Assembly: GCA_002733995.1 (NCBI GenBank)
Contig: NVXR01000035.1
Span: 86,979-150,978, forward strand
Direction: 5' to 3'
Origin: Desulfotalea sp.
GTDB lineage: Bacteria; Desulfobacterota; Desulfobulbia; Desulfobulbales; Desulfocapsaceae
Length of the DNA: 64,000 nt
In this document: positions 53,826-62,552 of the stretch, piece by piece
How positions within the stretch are numbered: the first letter of the stretch is position 1
Layout: each line of letters starts with the position of its first letter
Translations under genes and position numbers: made by a program
Notes under the pieces: generated by a model
Seen by the model: only the letters and a program-made list of their open reading frames with translations
Databases searched by the model: none
Told to the model about the DNA's origin: nothing

Positions 53826-56411
53826 ATGATAGAAGGATTTCGCGCTGGGCGCCTTGCCTTGCAGGATAGTTGGAATGAATCCATGGATGGCAGCAGCACG
53901 CTTTTGGGCCATTCCGATCTCGTTGATGGCTATATTCAGAAGAGTTTTAGCTCTATTGAAATTGGTAGTGTAGGAGAAGATATCGCTCTTGTTGCCTTGG
54001 GCGGATATGGTCGTCGGGAGTTTTTCCCTTCATCCGATATTGACCTGATGATTCTTTACCGGCCGACAGCTGTGGAGCAGATAGGTAAAATCTCCGACGC
54101 GATACTCTATCCACTGTGGGATACAGGTCTTGATGTGGGGCATGGTGTACGTACCGTTGCCGAATCCATTACCCATGCAAAAGAAGAATACTTTTTTCTG
54201 GTGGCCCTGCTTGATGCAAGGCTTATCTGTGGCTCTAAGGATCTTTTTGCAGAGCTGATTAGCCAGTATAGATCGCAATGTGTAGATGGCTATAGGGAAG
54301 GTTTTGTTAAAAAGATGAAGTCGTTCCGCCAGGACCGCAGGGATCGTTTCGGCAGTCATAGCTATTTGCTCGAACCACATATCAAAGAAGGTCGTGGTGG
54401 CATGCGGGATGTTCAGGCGATGATGTGGACGGCCAGAGTGGTTTTTGGCCTTAACAGTCTTGGGGATATTCAAGGGGCGGGGTTGTTGCTCGCCGAGGAG
54501 CAGAAAGAGTTTCAGGAGGCGATAGCCTGTCTGACTACATTACGCTGCGAACTCCACTATATATCAAAGAGAAAAAGCGATCAGCTCTATTTTGAACATC
54601 AGGCCGATGTCGCAGTAACCTTTGGTTATAAGGATACCCCAAGCCTTCTTGCTGTGGAACAATTTATGCGGGATGTGTATGGGGCCCTGCAGACCATCAC
54701 GATTATTACTGATCTGTTCTTTGATCATGTCGATGAAGTGCTGGGTTTTGTCGCCGGAGGGCGTAAGGTTAAAGACAAGCTCATTGAAAAAGGAATTGAG
54801 ATTAAAGGTGGCAAGGTTCACTTGGTCGCGTCGAGGCAGGATGTTCGCGCTAAACCGCAAATTCTTGTCCGGCTCTTTCTGGCAATGTCCCGCACGGGGT
54901 TGGGGCTGCACCATCGTTCCCGTAAACTTGTCGCTTCCTATGTTGATCTGATAACCAATAAAGAACGAACGTCTCCTCGGCTGGCGAAGACCTTCTTTAC
55001 CCTGATGATTGAAGCAAAAGATATTTTGACCCTGCTGGGAACCATGCTGGAAACCGGAGTGCTTGCGGCTATTATTCCTGAATATGCCCGCATCACTCGC
55101 CTTGCTCAGCACGATTTATATCATATCTATACAGTCGAGCGCCATTCGTTGCAGGCGGTATCTGAACTGCACGAACTGGTGGGACGTCTGGATAATGTGG
55201 TCCAAAATATATCACAACTGAAGGTGTTGTATTTGGCGGCACTGTTGCACGATATTGGCAAAGGCACAGGTAAAGATCATTCCATCGAAGGGGCAGAGAT
55301 CTCCCTGGTTATTGGTAAACGGTTTTGTCTGAGTGAGAGTGAGTGTGCATCCCTCAGCTTTCTTGTTCGTTACCACCTGTTCATTCCTGAAAATGCACTG
55401 CGCCGTGACCTCAATGATGCGATTTTTATCAAAAAATGTGCAGAGACTATAGGGGGGCTTGATCGCCTTGCAATGCTCTATCTTCTCTCGGTTGCAGATT
55501 CTAAGGCAACGGGACCGTCCGCCTGGAGTGAGTGGAAGGCGATCTTGATGGAAGATCTTTACCTCAAGGTCTGTCCTCATCTGGATCAAAGTAATGAAGA
55601 CGTAAAAGATGCAGGGGTCCATGAAAAACAGGGGATAGAGTGGTTACGAGAGCAGATACGTCTGCAGCTTAAGGGGAGTGATGGTCTGAAAATTGATCAG
55701 GCGTCCCTGGCCGCTGACTATGTGTTGACCTTCTCGCCTGAAACGATAGCCGGGCATGTGCTGATGCAAAGAGACAGGTATCAGCGTATAAGGCAAAAGT
55801 CCCTCGTGGTGGCCAGTGAGAGCGCTGGTGGTGATGATGGTTGGCAGTTGCTTATTATGACGGTGGATCGTCATGGTTTGTTGGCAAAGATCTGTGGTGT
55901 CATGACGCTCAATAACCTCACGGTTTCAAAGGCACAGATTTTTACCTGGGGTGATGGTACGGTCGTTGATGTTATTGATGTTCGCCCCACAGATGGCTTG
56001 TCTTTTGCCGAAAGAGATTGGCAGGGGCTTAATGATCATCTTGATTTGGCCATTGAGCATCGCATGGGGTTGAGCCATCGCCTCTACAGTAAATTATCCT
56101 CAACACTCGGTAGGCGAACTCAAATTGTTGGTGATGTCTCTTCAAAAGTCGTGATTGATAACGATGCATCTGATGTGTACACAGTCATAGAGGTGTATGC
56201 CCCAGACACTCCGGGGCAGTTGTACTATGTGACGCAGACAATGGCGGATTTTGGCATTGATATCCATAAGGCCTATATTGCGACCGAAGTTGAGCAGTTA
56301 ATCGATGTGTTTTATGTCCTCGATTCCCAGGGTGGAAAACTAAATGATGATGATTTCTGTACGGAGGTAACGCATGGGCTTCTGCATTCCATAAGTCGAT
56401 CGGTTTGTTGA
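53826..56411 (+). CDS. glnD: PII uridylyltransferase/uridylyl-removing enzyme
   Basis: 861 residues. The nucleotidyltransferase motif is GGYGRREFFPSSDIDLMIL (~residue 59-77), followed by a GlnD-type linker (EPHIKEGRGGMRDVQ). The HD hydrolase has LHDIGKGTGKDH (~474-485), and two ACT domains lie at ~675-755 and ~785-860 (TVDRHGLLAKICGVM, EVYAPDTPGQLYYV) for glutamine sensing. It uridylylates PII when glutamine is low. The tight spacing to glnB means both are made together. Confidence 0.97.
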   Translation: MIEGFRAGRLALQDSWNESMDGSSTLLGHSDLVDGYIQKSFSSIEIGSVGEDIALVALGGYGRREFFPSSDIDLMILYRPTAVEQIGKISDAILYPLWDTGLDVGHGVRTVAESITHAKEEYFFLVALLDARLICGSKDLFAELISQYRSQCVDGYREGFVKKMKSFRQDRRDRFGSHSYLLEPHIKEGRGGMRDVQAMMWTARVVFGLNSLGDIQGAGLLLAEEQKEFQEAIACLTTLRCELHYISKRKSDQLYFEHQADVAVTFGYKDTPSLLAVEQFMRDVYGALQTITIITDLFFDHVDEVLGFVAGGRKVKDKLIEKGIEIKGGKVHLVASRQDVRAKPQILVRLFLAMSRTGLGLHHRSRKLVASYVDLITNKERTSPRLAKTFFTLMIEAKDILTLLGTMLETGVLAAIIPEYARITRLAQHDLYHIYTVERHSLQAVSELHELVGRLDNVVQNISQLKVLYLAALLHDIGKGTGKDHSIEGAEISLVIGKRFCLSESECASLSFLVRYHLFIPENALRRDLNDAIFIKKCAETIGGLDRLAMLYLLSVADSKATGPSAWSEWKAILMEDLYLKVCPHLDQSNEDVKDAGVHEKQGIEWLREQIRLQLKGSDGLKIDQASLAADYVLTFSPETIAGHVLMQRDRYQRIRQKSLVVASESAGGDDGWQLLIMTVDRHGLLAKICGVMTLNNLTVSKAQIFTWGDGTVVDVIDVRPTDGLSFAERDWQGLNDHLDLAIEHRMGLSHRLYSKLSSTLGRRTQIVGDVSSKVVIDNDASDVYTVIEVYAPDTPGQLYYVTQTMADFGIDIHKAYIATEVEQLIDVFYVLDSQGGKLNDDDFCTEVTHGLLHSISRSVC

Positions 56412-56571
56412 TAAGAGATTTGCAGAATCAGTGTTGGCTTGTTGTGTACTCGTTCGTGTTGCCCGTGAAGGGCGTGTTTTTTCTAAGGTAAATGGCTAGA
56501 GGTGTAGTGTTATCTATATCTTTTTGCGAAAAAAATGCTCTTTGAGGGGCTTGGCTGTATGTCTGAAAAAT

Positions 56572-56587
56572 GACAAACATGTAATAA
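56572..56587 (+). promoter_or_regulatory. Nitrogen-block upstream repeat (glnA)
   Basis: GACAAACATGTAATAA, nearly identical to amtB copy 2, 132 bp before the glnA ATG and about 100 bp before the inferred start site. Confidence 0.6.
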
Positions 56588-56645
56588 AGTTTCATTTCTC
56601 TGTTGCAAAAAGTTTCAGAATTGTTATTTTGGTTATTGTTGAATG

Positions 56646-56661
56646 TGGTGAGATGATTGAC
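56646..56661 (+). promoter_or_regulatory. Weak sigma-54-like element before glnA
   Basis: TGGTGAGATGATTGAC keeps the -24 GG and the TTG of -12 at correct spacing but lacks the C. Its support comes from the shared upstream repeat; alone it would be unconvincing. Confidence 0.35.
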
Positions 56662-56703
56662 CGGTGACAAACCTATTATTGAATTAAGAGGGAGATTGTG
56701 TAA

Positions 56704-58032
56704 ATGACTAGAGAGGAAATAATGCAAATCATTGAAGACGAGAATATTCAGTTCTTTCGTCTTCAATTTGTTGATATCTTCGGATTTATGAAAAACGTTG
56801 CCCTGCCCAAAAGCCAGATTGAAAAGGCTTTAGATGGCAATATGATGTTTGATGGCTCTTCTATTGATGGTTTTGTTCGTATCAATGAGTCAGATATGTA
56901 CCTCAAACCTGACTATGATACCTTCACTGTTCTCCCTTGGAGAAACAAGGAAGGGGTCGCTGCTGCACGAATTATCTGCGATGTTCATAAGTCAGACGGA
57001 ACACCTTTTGCGGGTTGTCCACGTGTGAATTTAAAGCGTGTCCTGGCCGAAGCAAAAGAGCTTGGTTATACTATGAATGTTGGTACCGAGGCTGAATTCT
57101 TTCTTTTTGAAAAAGATGAGAAGGGCCGCGCGACCACAATAACCAACGATGTTGCTGGCTATTTTTCCCTTGATCCTGAAGATACAGGTAATGATTGTCG
57201 TCGTGAAATCATTGAGACTCTTGAGAAGATGGGCTTTGAAATTGAAGCATCCCATCATGAGGTTGCAGAGGGACAGCACGAGATCAACTTTAAGTATGCA
57301 GATGCCCTTACTGCGGCAGATAACACTGTAACGTTTAAGTGGGTTGTAAAGTCTGTTGCTGCAAAACATAATCTGCACGCGACCTTTATGCCAAAACCGA
57401 TTTTTGGTATTAATGGTTCCGGCATGCACACCAATCAGTCTCTTTTTAATCTCGATGGCACCAATGCCTTCTTTGATGAGTCTGATCCACTTCAGCTTTC
57501 TAAAGTAGCCTATTCTTATATTGCAGGATCTCTTAAGAATGCCCGGGCATTTACAGCGGTAACTAATCCCCTGGTCAACTCTTATAAGCGCCTTGTTCCT
57601 GGTTATGAAGCTCCTGTTTACTGTGCGTGGTCTGCGTCGAACCGCTCTGCCTTGGTGCGTATTCCTGCATCACGTGGTATTTCCACCAGGACTGAAATTC
57701 GTTCTCCTGATCCTACGTGCAACCCATATCTTGCCCTTGCTATGATGTTGAATGCAGGTCTGGATGGTGTGAAGAACAACCTGACTCCGCCCGATGCTGT
57801 TAATAAAGATATCTTTCAGATGAGTCCTGCTCAAATGGATGAAGAAGGTATCGTTGTCTTGCCAGCTGATTTGAAAGAGGCTGTGGAGGCTTTTGCTGCA
57901 AATCCGATTTCTAAGGAGACCCTTGGAGAACATATTTTCAGTAAGTTTATTGAAGCAAAAGAAAAAGAGTGGGAAAGTTATAGGATTGCTGTAACTGATT
58001 GGGAACTCAAAGAATATCTAGATATTTACTAG
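56704..58032 (+). CDS. glnA: Glutamine synthetase, type I-alpha
   Basis: 442 residues, the short GSI-alpha form like Bacillus subtilis rather than the ~470-residue GSI-beta. Marks are FDGSSIDGFVRINESDMYL, the ATP-binding NGSGMHTNQSLF and the ASRGISTRTEIRSPDPTCNP loop. The adenylylation site of GSI-beta (NLYDLP) is replaced by DIFQMSPAQ, so control by GlnE is not expected. It makes glutamine from glutamate, ammonium and ATP. GAGGGAGA precedes the ATG. It ends the amtB-glnB-glnD-glnA block and has its own promoter region and terminator. Confidence 0.97.
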   Translation: MTREEIMQIIEDENIQFFRLQFVDIFGFMKNVALPKSQIEKALDGNMMFDGSSIDGFVRINESDMYLKPDYDTFTVLPWRNKEGVAAARIICDVHKSDGTPFAGCPRVNLKRVLAEAKELGYTMNVGTEAEFFLFEKDEKGRATTITNDVAGYFSLDPEDTGNDCRREIIETLEKMGFEIEASHHEVAEGQHEINFKYADALTAADNTVTFKWVVKSVAAKHNLHATFMPKPIFGINGSGMHTNQSLFNLDGTNAFFDESDPLQLSKVAYSYIAGSLKNARAFTAVTNPLVNSYKRLVPGYEAPVYCAWSASNRSALVRIPASRGISTRTEIRSPDPTCNPYLALAMMLNAGLDGVKNNLTPPDAVNKDIFQMSPAQMDEEGIVVLPADLKEAVEAFAANPISKETLGEHIFSKFIEAKEKEWESYRIAVTDWELKEYLDIY

Positions 58033-58060
58033 ATGCACTTTGTCCTTGTCCGCTAAGATA

Positions 58061-58097
58061 ACCCGAATTCTTCTGTTGAAGAATTCGGGTTTTTTTG
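58061..58097 (+). terminator. Intrinsic terminator after glnA
   Basis: A 12-bp perfect stem (58061-58072 with 58079-58090), loop CTGTTG, then a run of T to 58097. A second small hairpin (58102-58118, 7-bp stem) follows. Confidence 0.95.
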
Positions 58098-58324
58098 TTT
58101 TGAATGCCATGGGCATTCTTGCCAATTGCGTTTATTGTATGTAGAAAGAAGCATTGTCTCTGGGCTGTTCCTTAATACAGCAAAAAAAACTCTTGCTGGC
58201 CTTTGGTGCCTAAATGGTATTAAAACGCCTAAAGGAAGTGACTCCATGGGCATAGGGGATGGGCTTGGGCTCTGTTGGCCAGCTGTTAGGGTGGTGCAGG
58301 GTCCATAATTTAGATAGGTGATCG

Positions 58325-58804
58325 ATGGTTGTAAAAAAAAATAGCTCGGTTAATGTCACTACTCTTCTTTCATCTCTGGTGCGTCATAAGGGTTGGGAGA
58401 AACAGTTGGACCTGCACTCGATCTTTCCCGAATGGAAACGTCTTGTAAGTGAAGATTTTGCAGAACATGCAGTACCGTTGAAAATAGAGCGAGAAGTACT
58501 TTGGCTGGAGGTGGAAAATTCATCATGGTTGCAGCAACTCCAATACGGAAAGATAGAAGTCTTAGACGACCTGAATCATTTTTTACGCTTAGGCTTTTTA
58601 AAAGATGTGAAGATGGTGCTCCCCTCCGAAAAGGATAAAAACCATTTCAATCCTGATGAAAAGGGGCCTGTCATCCAGTTTGAACGACCTTCTCCGGAAA
58701 AAGTGGCCTCCTTTCAAGAGCAGGTCGGCTGCATTGCAGACGAAAAATGTAGGGATGCACTGATGCAGTTTTGGTATTTGGCCAATGCATGTAAAAAAAA
58801 GTAG
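58325..58804 (+). CDS. DUF721 / DciA-like protein
   Basis: 159 residues. The DUF721 domain is in the first ~95 (FPEWKRLVSEDFAEHAVPLK, LWLEVENSSWLQQLQYGKIE). This family includes DciA, the ancestral loader of the replicative helicase DnaB in bacteria without DnaC. The remaining ~60 residues (SPEKVASFQEQVGCIADEKC) form an extension that I do not recognise. GTG/ATG choice: the ATG at 58325 has AGGTGATCG upstream. It stands between the glnA terminator and the cysteine synthase fusion. Confidence 0.82.
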   Translation: MVVKKNSSVNVTTLLSSLVRHKGWEKQLDLHSIFPEWKRLVSEDFAEHAVPLKIEREVLWLEVENSSWLQQLQYGKIEVLDDLNHFLRLGFLKDVKMVLPSEKDKNHFNPDEKGPVIQFERPSPEKVASFQEQVGCIADEKCRDALMQFWYLANACKKK

Positions 58805-58891
58805 TTATGCTAGAGACACATTTTAATTTTGTTTTCTATAAACATTAGTTTGATGTTACGGATTTATTAAAAGGGTTTGCTGGGTTACATA

Positions 58892-61222
58892 ATGCTACAC
58901 GAAAATATATTAGGTGCTGTTGGCGGTACGCCGCTCGTTAGGATTAATCGTTTGTTTGTGAAAGAGGGTGTGTCGCTTTACGGCAAGATCGAATCTTCAA
59001 ATCCCGGGGGGTCCATAAAGGAACGTGTGGCCTTGTCGATGATCGAGGCGGGGGAAGCAAGCGGTGAGCTGACCAAGGATAAAATTGTACTTGAAGCAAC
59101 GAGTGGCAATACCGGCATTGGACTTGCCATGGTGTGTGCTGCAAAAGGTTACCGTTGTCTTCTGGTTATGCCGGAATCTGCAAGTATAGAGCGTCGGAAG
59201 ATTATGCAGGCCTACGGGGCTGAGATTCTTCTTACCCCAGCCAATAGAGCAACTGATGGTGCCATAGAGAAGTCATATGTAATGGTGCGGGAGTTTGCCG
59301 ACAGGTATTTTCTAACAGATCAATACAACAATGAGGCGAACTGGCGCGCGCATTACGATAATACCGCTCCGGAAATATGGGAGCAGACTGGTGGCAAACT
59401 CACTCATATCGTTGCGACACTTGGCACCTCTGGCACCGTTATGGGGCTTTGCGCCTGGTTTAAGGAGCACCAGCCCCACGTAAAAGTCATAGCGGTTGAG
59501 CCGCATCTCAATCATAAGATTCAGGGGCTTAAAAATATGAAAGAGTCCTATAAGCCGGGAATCTTTGATAAATCTGTACCCAGTGAGATTGTGCTCATAG
59601 GCGATGAAGATGCCTTTTCAATGGCAAGAAACCTGGCTCGTCAAGAGGGGATTCTTGTCGGCATGAGCAGCGGTGGTGCCATGTCGGCTGCAATTGATTA
59701 TGCAAAAAATCTGGACGAGGCAATGGTGGTCGTCATTCTTCCTGATGGTGGGGAACGCTACCTGTCGACACCTTTGTTTACTCCTCCAGTAAAGGAAGAT
59801 TTAACAAAGAAAAGGCTTCGTTTCTTTAACACGATGACGAAGAAAAAAGAGGTGTTTACACCTCAGAAGGAAAATCTGGCTACCTTTTATTCCTGTGGTC
59901 CCACAGCGTACGAGATTGCAAATCTCTCTTTATGTCGTCGCTTTATTGTCTCTGATCTTATCACAAAGACCCTTGAGGCAAGAGGCATGCAGGTGGATGC
60001 CTACATGAACTTTACCGATATAGATGACAATACCATTACCGGAGCTGAGAAGGCCGGAAAAAACCTGCGAGAGTTCACCGGAGAGTATATAGAAGGCTTC
60101 CTTGAGGATATGGATACTCTGGGGGTGAAGAGGGCTAAGGGATACCCTAAGGCTTCAGAATATGTCGATTTAATGATAGAGATAGCCCATAAATTGCTCC
60201 ATAAAGGGTATGCGTATGAAAAGCATGGCTCCATCTACTTTGATATTTCTAAATTTAAGAAATATGGCAAACTCTCAGGTGTTGATCTGAGCAAAATACA
60301 GGTTGGCAAAACCGTAGACCTCGACAACTATGAAAAGGATAATCCACGGGATTTCACCTTGCTCAAACGTTCAACCCTCGGGGAGTTGAAAAAGGGAATC
60401 TTTTTTGAAACAGATTGGGGGAATGTGCGTCCAAGCTGGCATATTGAGTGTTCGGCCATGGCCACCAGAAATCTTGGGCCAACCATGGATGTGCACACCT
60501 CCTCACGGAATCTCATTTTTCCGCACCATGAGAATGAAATCGCGATAGCCGAGGCGCTTACCGGAAAACCTCTTGCCAACTACTGGCTTCATTCCGAGTT
60601 AGTTCTTGTTGATGGGAAGAGCATGTCCAGTGATGCTGGAAATAATGTGACTCTGAAAGAATTGCTCGATTTGGGTTATACCGGTCGCGAGATTCGCTTT
60701 ATGATGATTTCAGTCCACTATCGTAAACCTCTTAATTTCTCTATTAAGCGGCTAAATAATGTACGGACGGCCTTAAGGCGCTTGGATGAATTTACCTGTA
60801 AATTAAACTGCCTGCCTTCGGGAAGACCCCACCCAGAGGTAGCAGCCTTTGTGTCCCAGATGAAAGAACAGTTCTTTCAGGCAATGGACGACGATTTGAA
60901 TGTGTCTAAAGGAATGGGAGCAATCTATAATTTTATCAAAAAGGTTAATCCGATTATTCAGATGAATCATCTGGATAAGGATCAGAAGAACTATATCCTC
61001 GATAGCCTTAAGGCGGTGAATGAAATCCTCGGAGTTTTCAGGCTCCAAGGCTGCCCTCTCGCACCGGATGTTGATGCTCTTATCCAGAAGAGAGAGCAGG
61101 CAAGGCGTGATCAGGATTGGGCTGCAGCGGATAAGGCAAGGGCTGAGCTGGTCGAAAAGGGCATCGTCGTAATTGATACAATCAATGGGCCGGTGTGGAA
61201 AAGAATGACAGATGTTGAGTAA
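58892..61222 (+). CDS. Cysteine synthase fused to a CysRS-like domain lacking HIGH and KMSKS
   Basis: The ATG at 58892 gives 776 residues (a TTG at 58877 is in frame). Residues ~1-300 are a complete PLP cysteine synthase: GTPLVRIN, NPGGSIKER with the PLP Lys (43), EATSGNTGIGLA, LGTSGTVMG. Residues ~308-776 align with the whole of cysteinyl-tRNA synthetase: FNTMTKKKEVF, SCGPTAYE, NFTDIDDN, WHIECSAM, FPHHENE, and the C-terminal WAAADKARAEL. The zinc ligands (Cys in SCGPT, Cys in IECSAM, His/Glu in HHENE) are kept. HIGH reads NLSL (59921-59932), the KMSKS region reads KSMSSDAGN (around 60617-60643), and HGGGSDL reads HTSSRNL. ATP-dependent Cys activation is therefore doubtful. It may be a cysteine-handling enzyme, or a very aberrant CysRS if the genome holds no other. 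Confidence 0.93.
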   Translation: MLHENILGAVGGTPLVRINRLFVKEGVSLYGKIESSNPGGSIKERVALSMIEAGEASGELTKDKIVLEATSGNTGIGLAMVCAAKGYRCLLVMPESASIERRKIMQAYGAEILLTPANRATDGAIEKSYVMVREFADRYFLTDQYNNEANWRAHYDNTAPEIWEQTGGKLTHIVATLGTSGTVMGLCAWFKEHQPHVKVIAVEPHLNHKIQGLKNMKESYKPGIFDKSVPSEIVLIGDEDAFSMARNLARQEGILVGMSSGGAMSAAIDYAKNLDEAMVVVILPDGGERYLSTPLFTPPVKEDLTKKRLRFFNTMTKKKEVFTPQKENLATFYSCGPTAYEIANLSLCRRFIVSDLITKTLEARGMQVDAYMNFTDIDDNTITGAEKAGKNLREFTGEYIEGFLEDMDTLGVKRAKGYPKASEYVDLMIEIAHKLLHKGYAYEKHGSIYFDISKFKKYGKLSGVDLSKIQVGKTVDLDNYEKDNPRDFTLLKRSTLGELKKGIFFETDWGNVRPSWHIECSAMATRNLGPTMDVHTSSRNLIFPHHENEIAIAEALTGKPLANYWLHSELVLVDGKSMSSDAGNNVTLKELLDLGYTGREIRFMMISVHYRKPLNFSIKRLNNVRTALRRLDEFTCKLNCLPSGRPHPEVAAFVSQMKEQFFQAMDDDLNVSKGMGAIYNFIKKVNPIIQMNHLDKDQKNYILDSLKAVNEILGVFRLQGCPLAPDVDALIQKREQARRDQDWAAADKARAELVEKGIVVIDTINGPVWKRMTDVE

Positions 61223-61311
61223 AAGTCAAATACAGGTTGCATTCTATAAAAATCTGAGTATTATGTCACTCCTTGAGTCGCAGATTAACTCATACGATAT
61301 TACAAAATAAT

Positions 61312-61388
<77 letters not shown>

Positions 61389-61394
61389 TATAAA

Positions 61395-61439
61395 CAAAGG
61401 GTTTGCAAGCTAATTAGCTTGCAAACCCTTTGTTGTTTT
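61395..61439 (+). terminator. Intrinsic terminator after tRNA-Arg
   Basis: A 17-bp perfect stem (61395-61411 with 61416-61432) around AATT, then TTGTTTT. Its presence right after the tRNA means the prophage remnant does not abut the tRNA 3' end directly. Confidence 0.9.
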
Positions 61440-61465
61440 ATGACTACATGTGACTACATTTTTAT

Positions 61466-61892
61466 TCACTCCAAAACCAAAGACCGATAGGCGTCATGGT
61501 ATTTTTCAGGGGTCGCTTTGCCCAGGTGTCGGAGGCGGGTGGTAATGCTCCTGGAGCTCGGCGATATTTGAGGCGAGCCATAATAGTTGCATAGATTGGA
61601 TTAAACTGGAGCTGCAATAGCTCCGGAGAATGAACTCCTGATATGAGATCAATATCTTTTTTTAGCTTTTCCTTCCCATGTAGTTTGAATAATTATCATA
61701 CCCTCCGGTAAAAATCGCCGGCTCCATTTGGTATAAACCGAGCGCCGTTTCTTTTAGCTGCTTTGTATACCTACCCAGCCTCGACTCATGTGCTGCAGTC
61801 ATCAGTAGCAACTCTTCCGCTTCCTGCGATCACCAGCCAAGAGGTTCAGGTGAAATCCTTATTATATTCCGGAGAGATTCAGGATCAAACAT
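61466..61892 (-). pseudogene. Decayed phage endolysin-like gene (TGA plus two frameshifts)
   Basis: Reading the minus strand from the ATG at 61892, residues MFDPESLRNII...PEPLGW are followed by an in-frame TGA. The same frame then continues SQEAEELLLMTAAHESRLGR and GLYQMEPAIF. After a stop at 61662 the reading moves frame to ISGVHSPELLQLQFNPIYAT and MARLKYRRAPGALPPASDTW. A last shift gives KATPEKYHDAYRSLVLE and a TGA at 61466. Taken together this is the full pattern of a family of ~150-residue phage proteins with a lysozyme/transglycosylase-like core (TAxxESxLG, GxYQMEPAT). It has one nonsense change (TGG to TGA is the simplest) and two frameshifts. I am sure it is broken; the lytic role is by resemblance. 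Confidence 0.75.
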
Positions 61893-62031
61893 CAGCGACA
61901 GGTGCTCGTAAAATATCGGCTTCTTCACGGACAGATAAAGAGGTGGCAGGGGTAACAACCTGAAGCAAAAGGCTCTTCATCTCGGCAAGATTTGCACGCA
62001 TCATGGCTATTTCTTGACTGAGGTCTGGCAT
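61885..62031 (-). CDS. 48-aa phage-type protein
   Basis: An ATG frame of 48 codons (MPDLSQEIAMMRANLAEMKS, then SLSVREEADIL). The start overlaps the stop of the upstream regulator gene (TAATG), and its TGA overlaps the ATG of the endolysin-like gene (ATGTTTGA). Such packed overlaps are normal in phage operons and support its reality. The first half should form a coiled coil. No family assigned. Confidence 0.5.
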   Translation of the reverse strand: MPDLSQEIAMMRANLAEMKSLLLQVVTPATSLSVREEADILRAPVADV

Positions 62032-62495
62032 TACTGTGCTCTCATGAATTGACGGAGTTTAACAAGGGCTGCTATTGCCTCGTCTATATCAGCGTTGAGT
62101 TTGGCTTTTTCCTTACGGGTGAATTGCCCTGGGCTTTTCTCGTACCAGAAGACACGCGCTGTCTTTATGGTCTTACCGGTGTCTTTGAGTATGTCGCCTA
62201 TACATTTCAGGATATCTGATCCAGGATTGTCGGTGATAATAAGGTCAGGCACGAATGTACCTTTTAGTAGCGAAGCGAAATAATAACCAATAGGGTAGGC
62301 ACGATCAGGCTCACCATCGTCCTCTTTTACCATTGCTATGACTTCACGTCCGCGATCTAAAAAGGAGAACTTTCCAGTGGACTTTCCTTTGGTATACTCT
62401 GAGTCTGTTTCTGGTTCTCTGGTCCATGAGTTAATGAGTTGTGGAGAACATGACAGGCGGCGTGCAAGCTCCTTTACATCACCTCTGATAAGCAC
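62031..62495 (-). CDS. Phage-type DNA-binding regulator
   Basis: 154 residues from a GTG at 62495. The N-terminal helix-turn-helix is DVKELARRLSCSPQLINSWT. The C-terminal part (KTARVFWYEKSPGQFTRKEK, ALVKLRQFMRAQ) looks helical. The frame is open about 14 codons further upstream (HILRAYEVLDS), which resembles part of the same protein, but there is no ATG, GTG or TTG start there. The native start may therefore have been lost. It looks like a prophage CII- or terminase-small-subunit-like protein. It belongs to the minus-strand phage operon. Confidence 0.6.
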   Translation of the reverse strand: MLIRGDVKELARRLSCSPQLINSWTREPETDSEYTKGKSTGKFSFLDRGREVIAMVKEDDGEPDRAYPIGYYFASLLKGTFVPDLIITDNPGSDILKCIGDILKDTGKTIKTARVFWYEKSPGQFTRKEKAKLNADIDEAIAALVKLRQFMRAQ

Positions 62496-62552
62496 GCTAT
62501 CCAGTACTTCATACGCCCTTAGTATGTGTTTTTCGTGTAATCACAACTTCGT

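Noticed and set aside
61763..61963. 66-codon plus-strand ORF
   Set aside because: It is antisense to the endolysin-like pseudogene and has no family signal.
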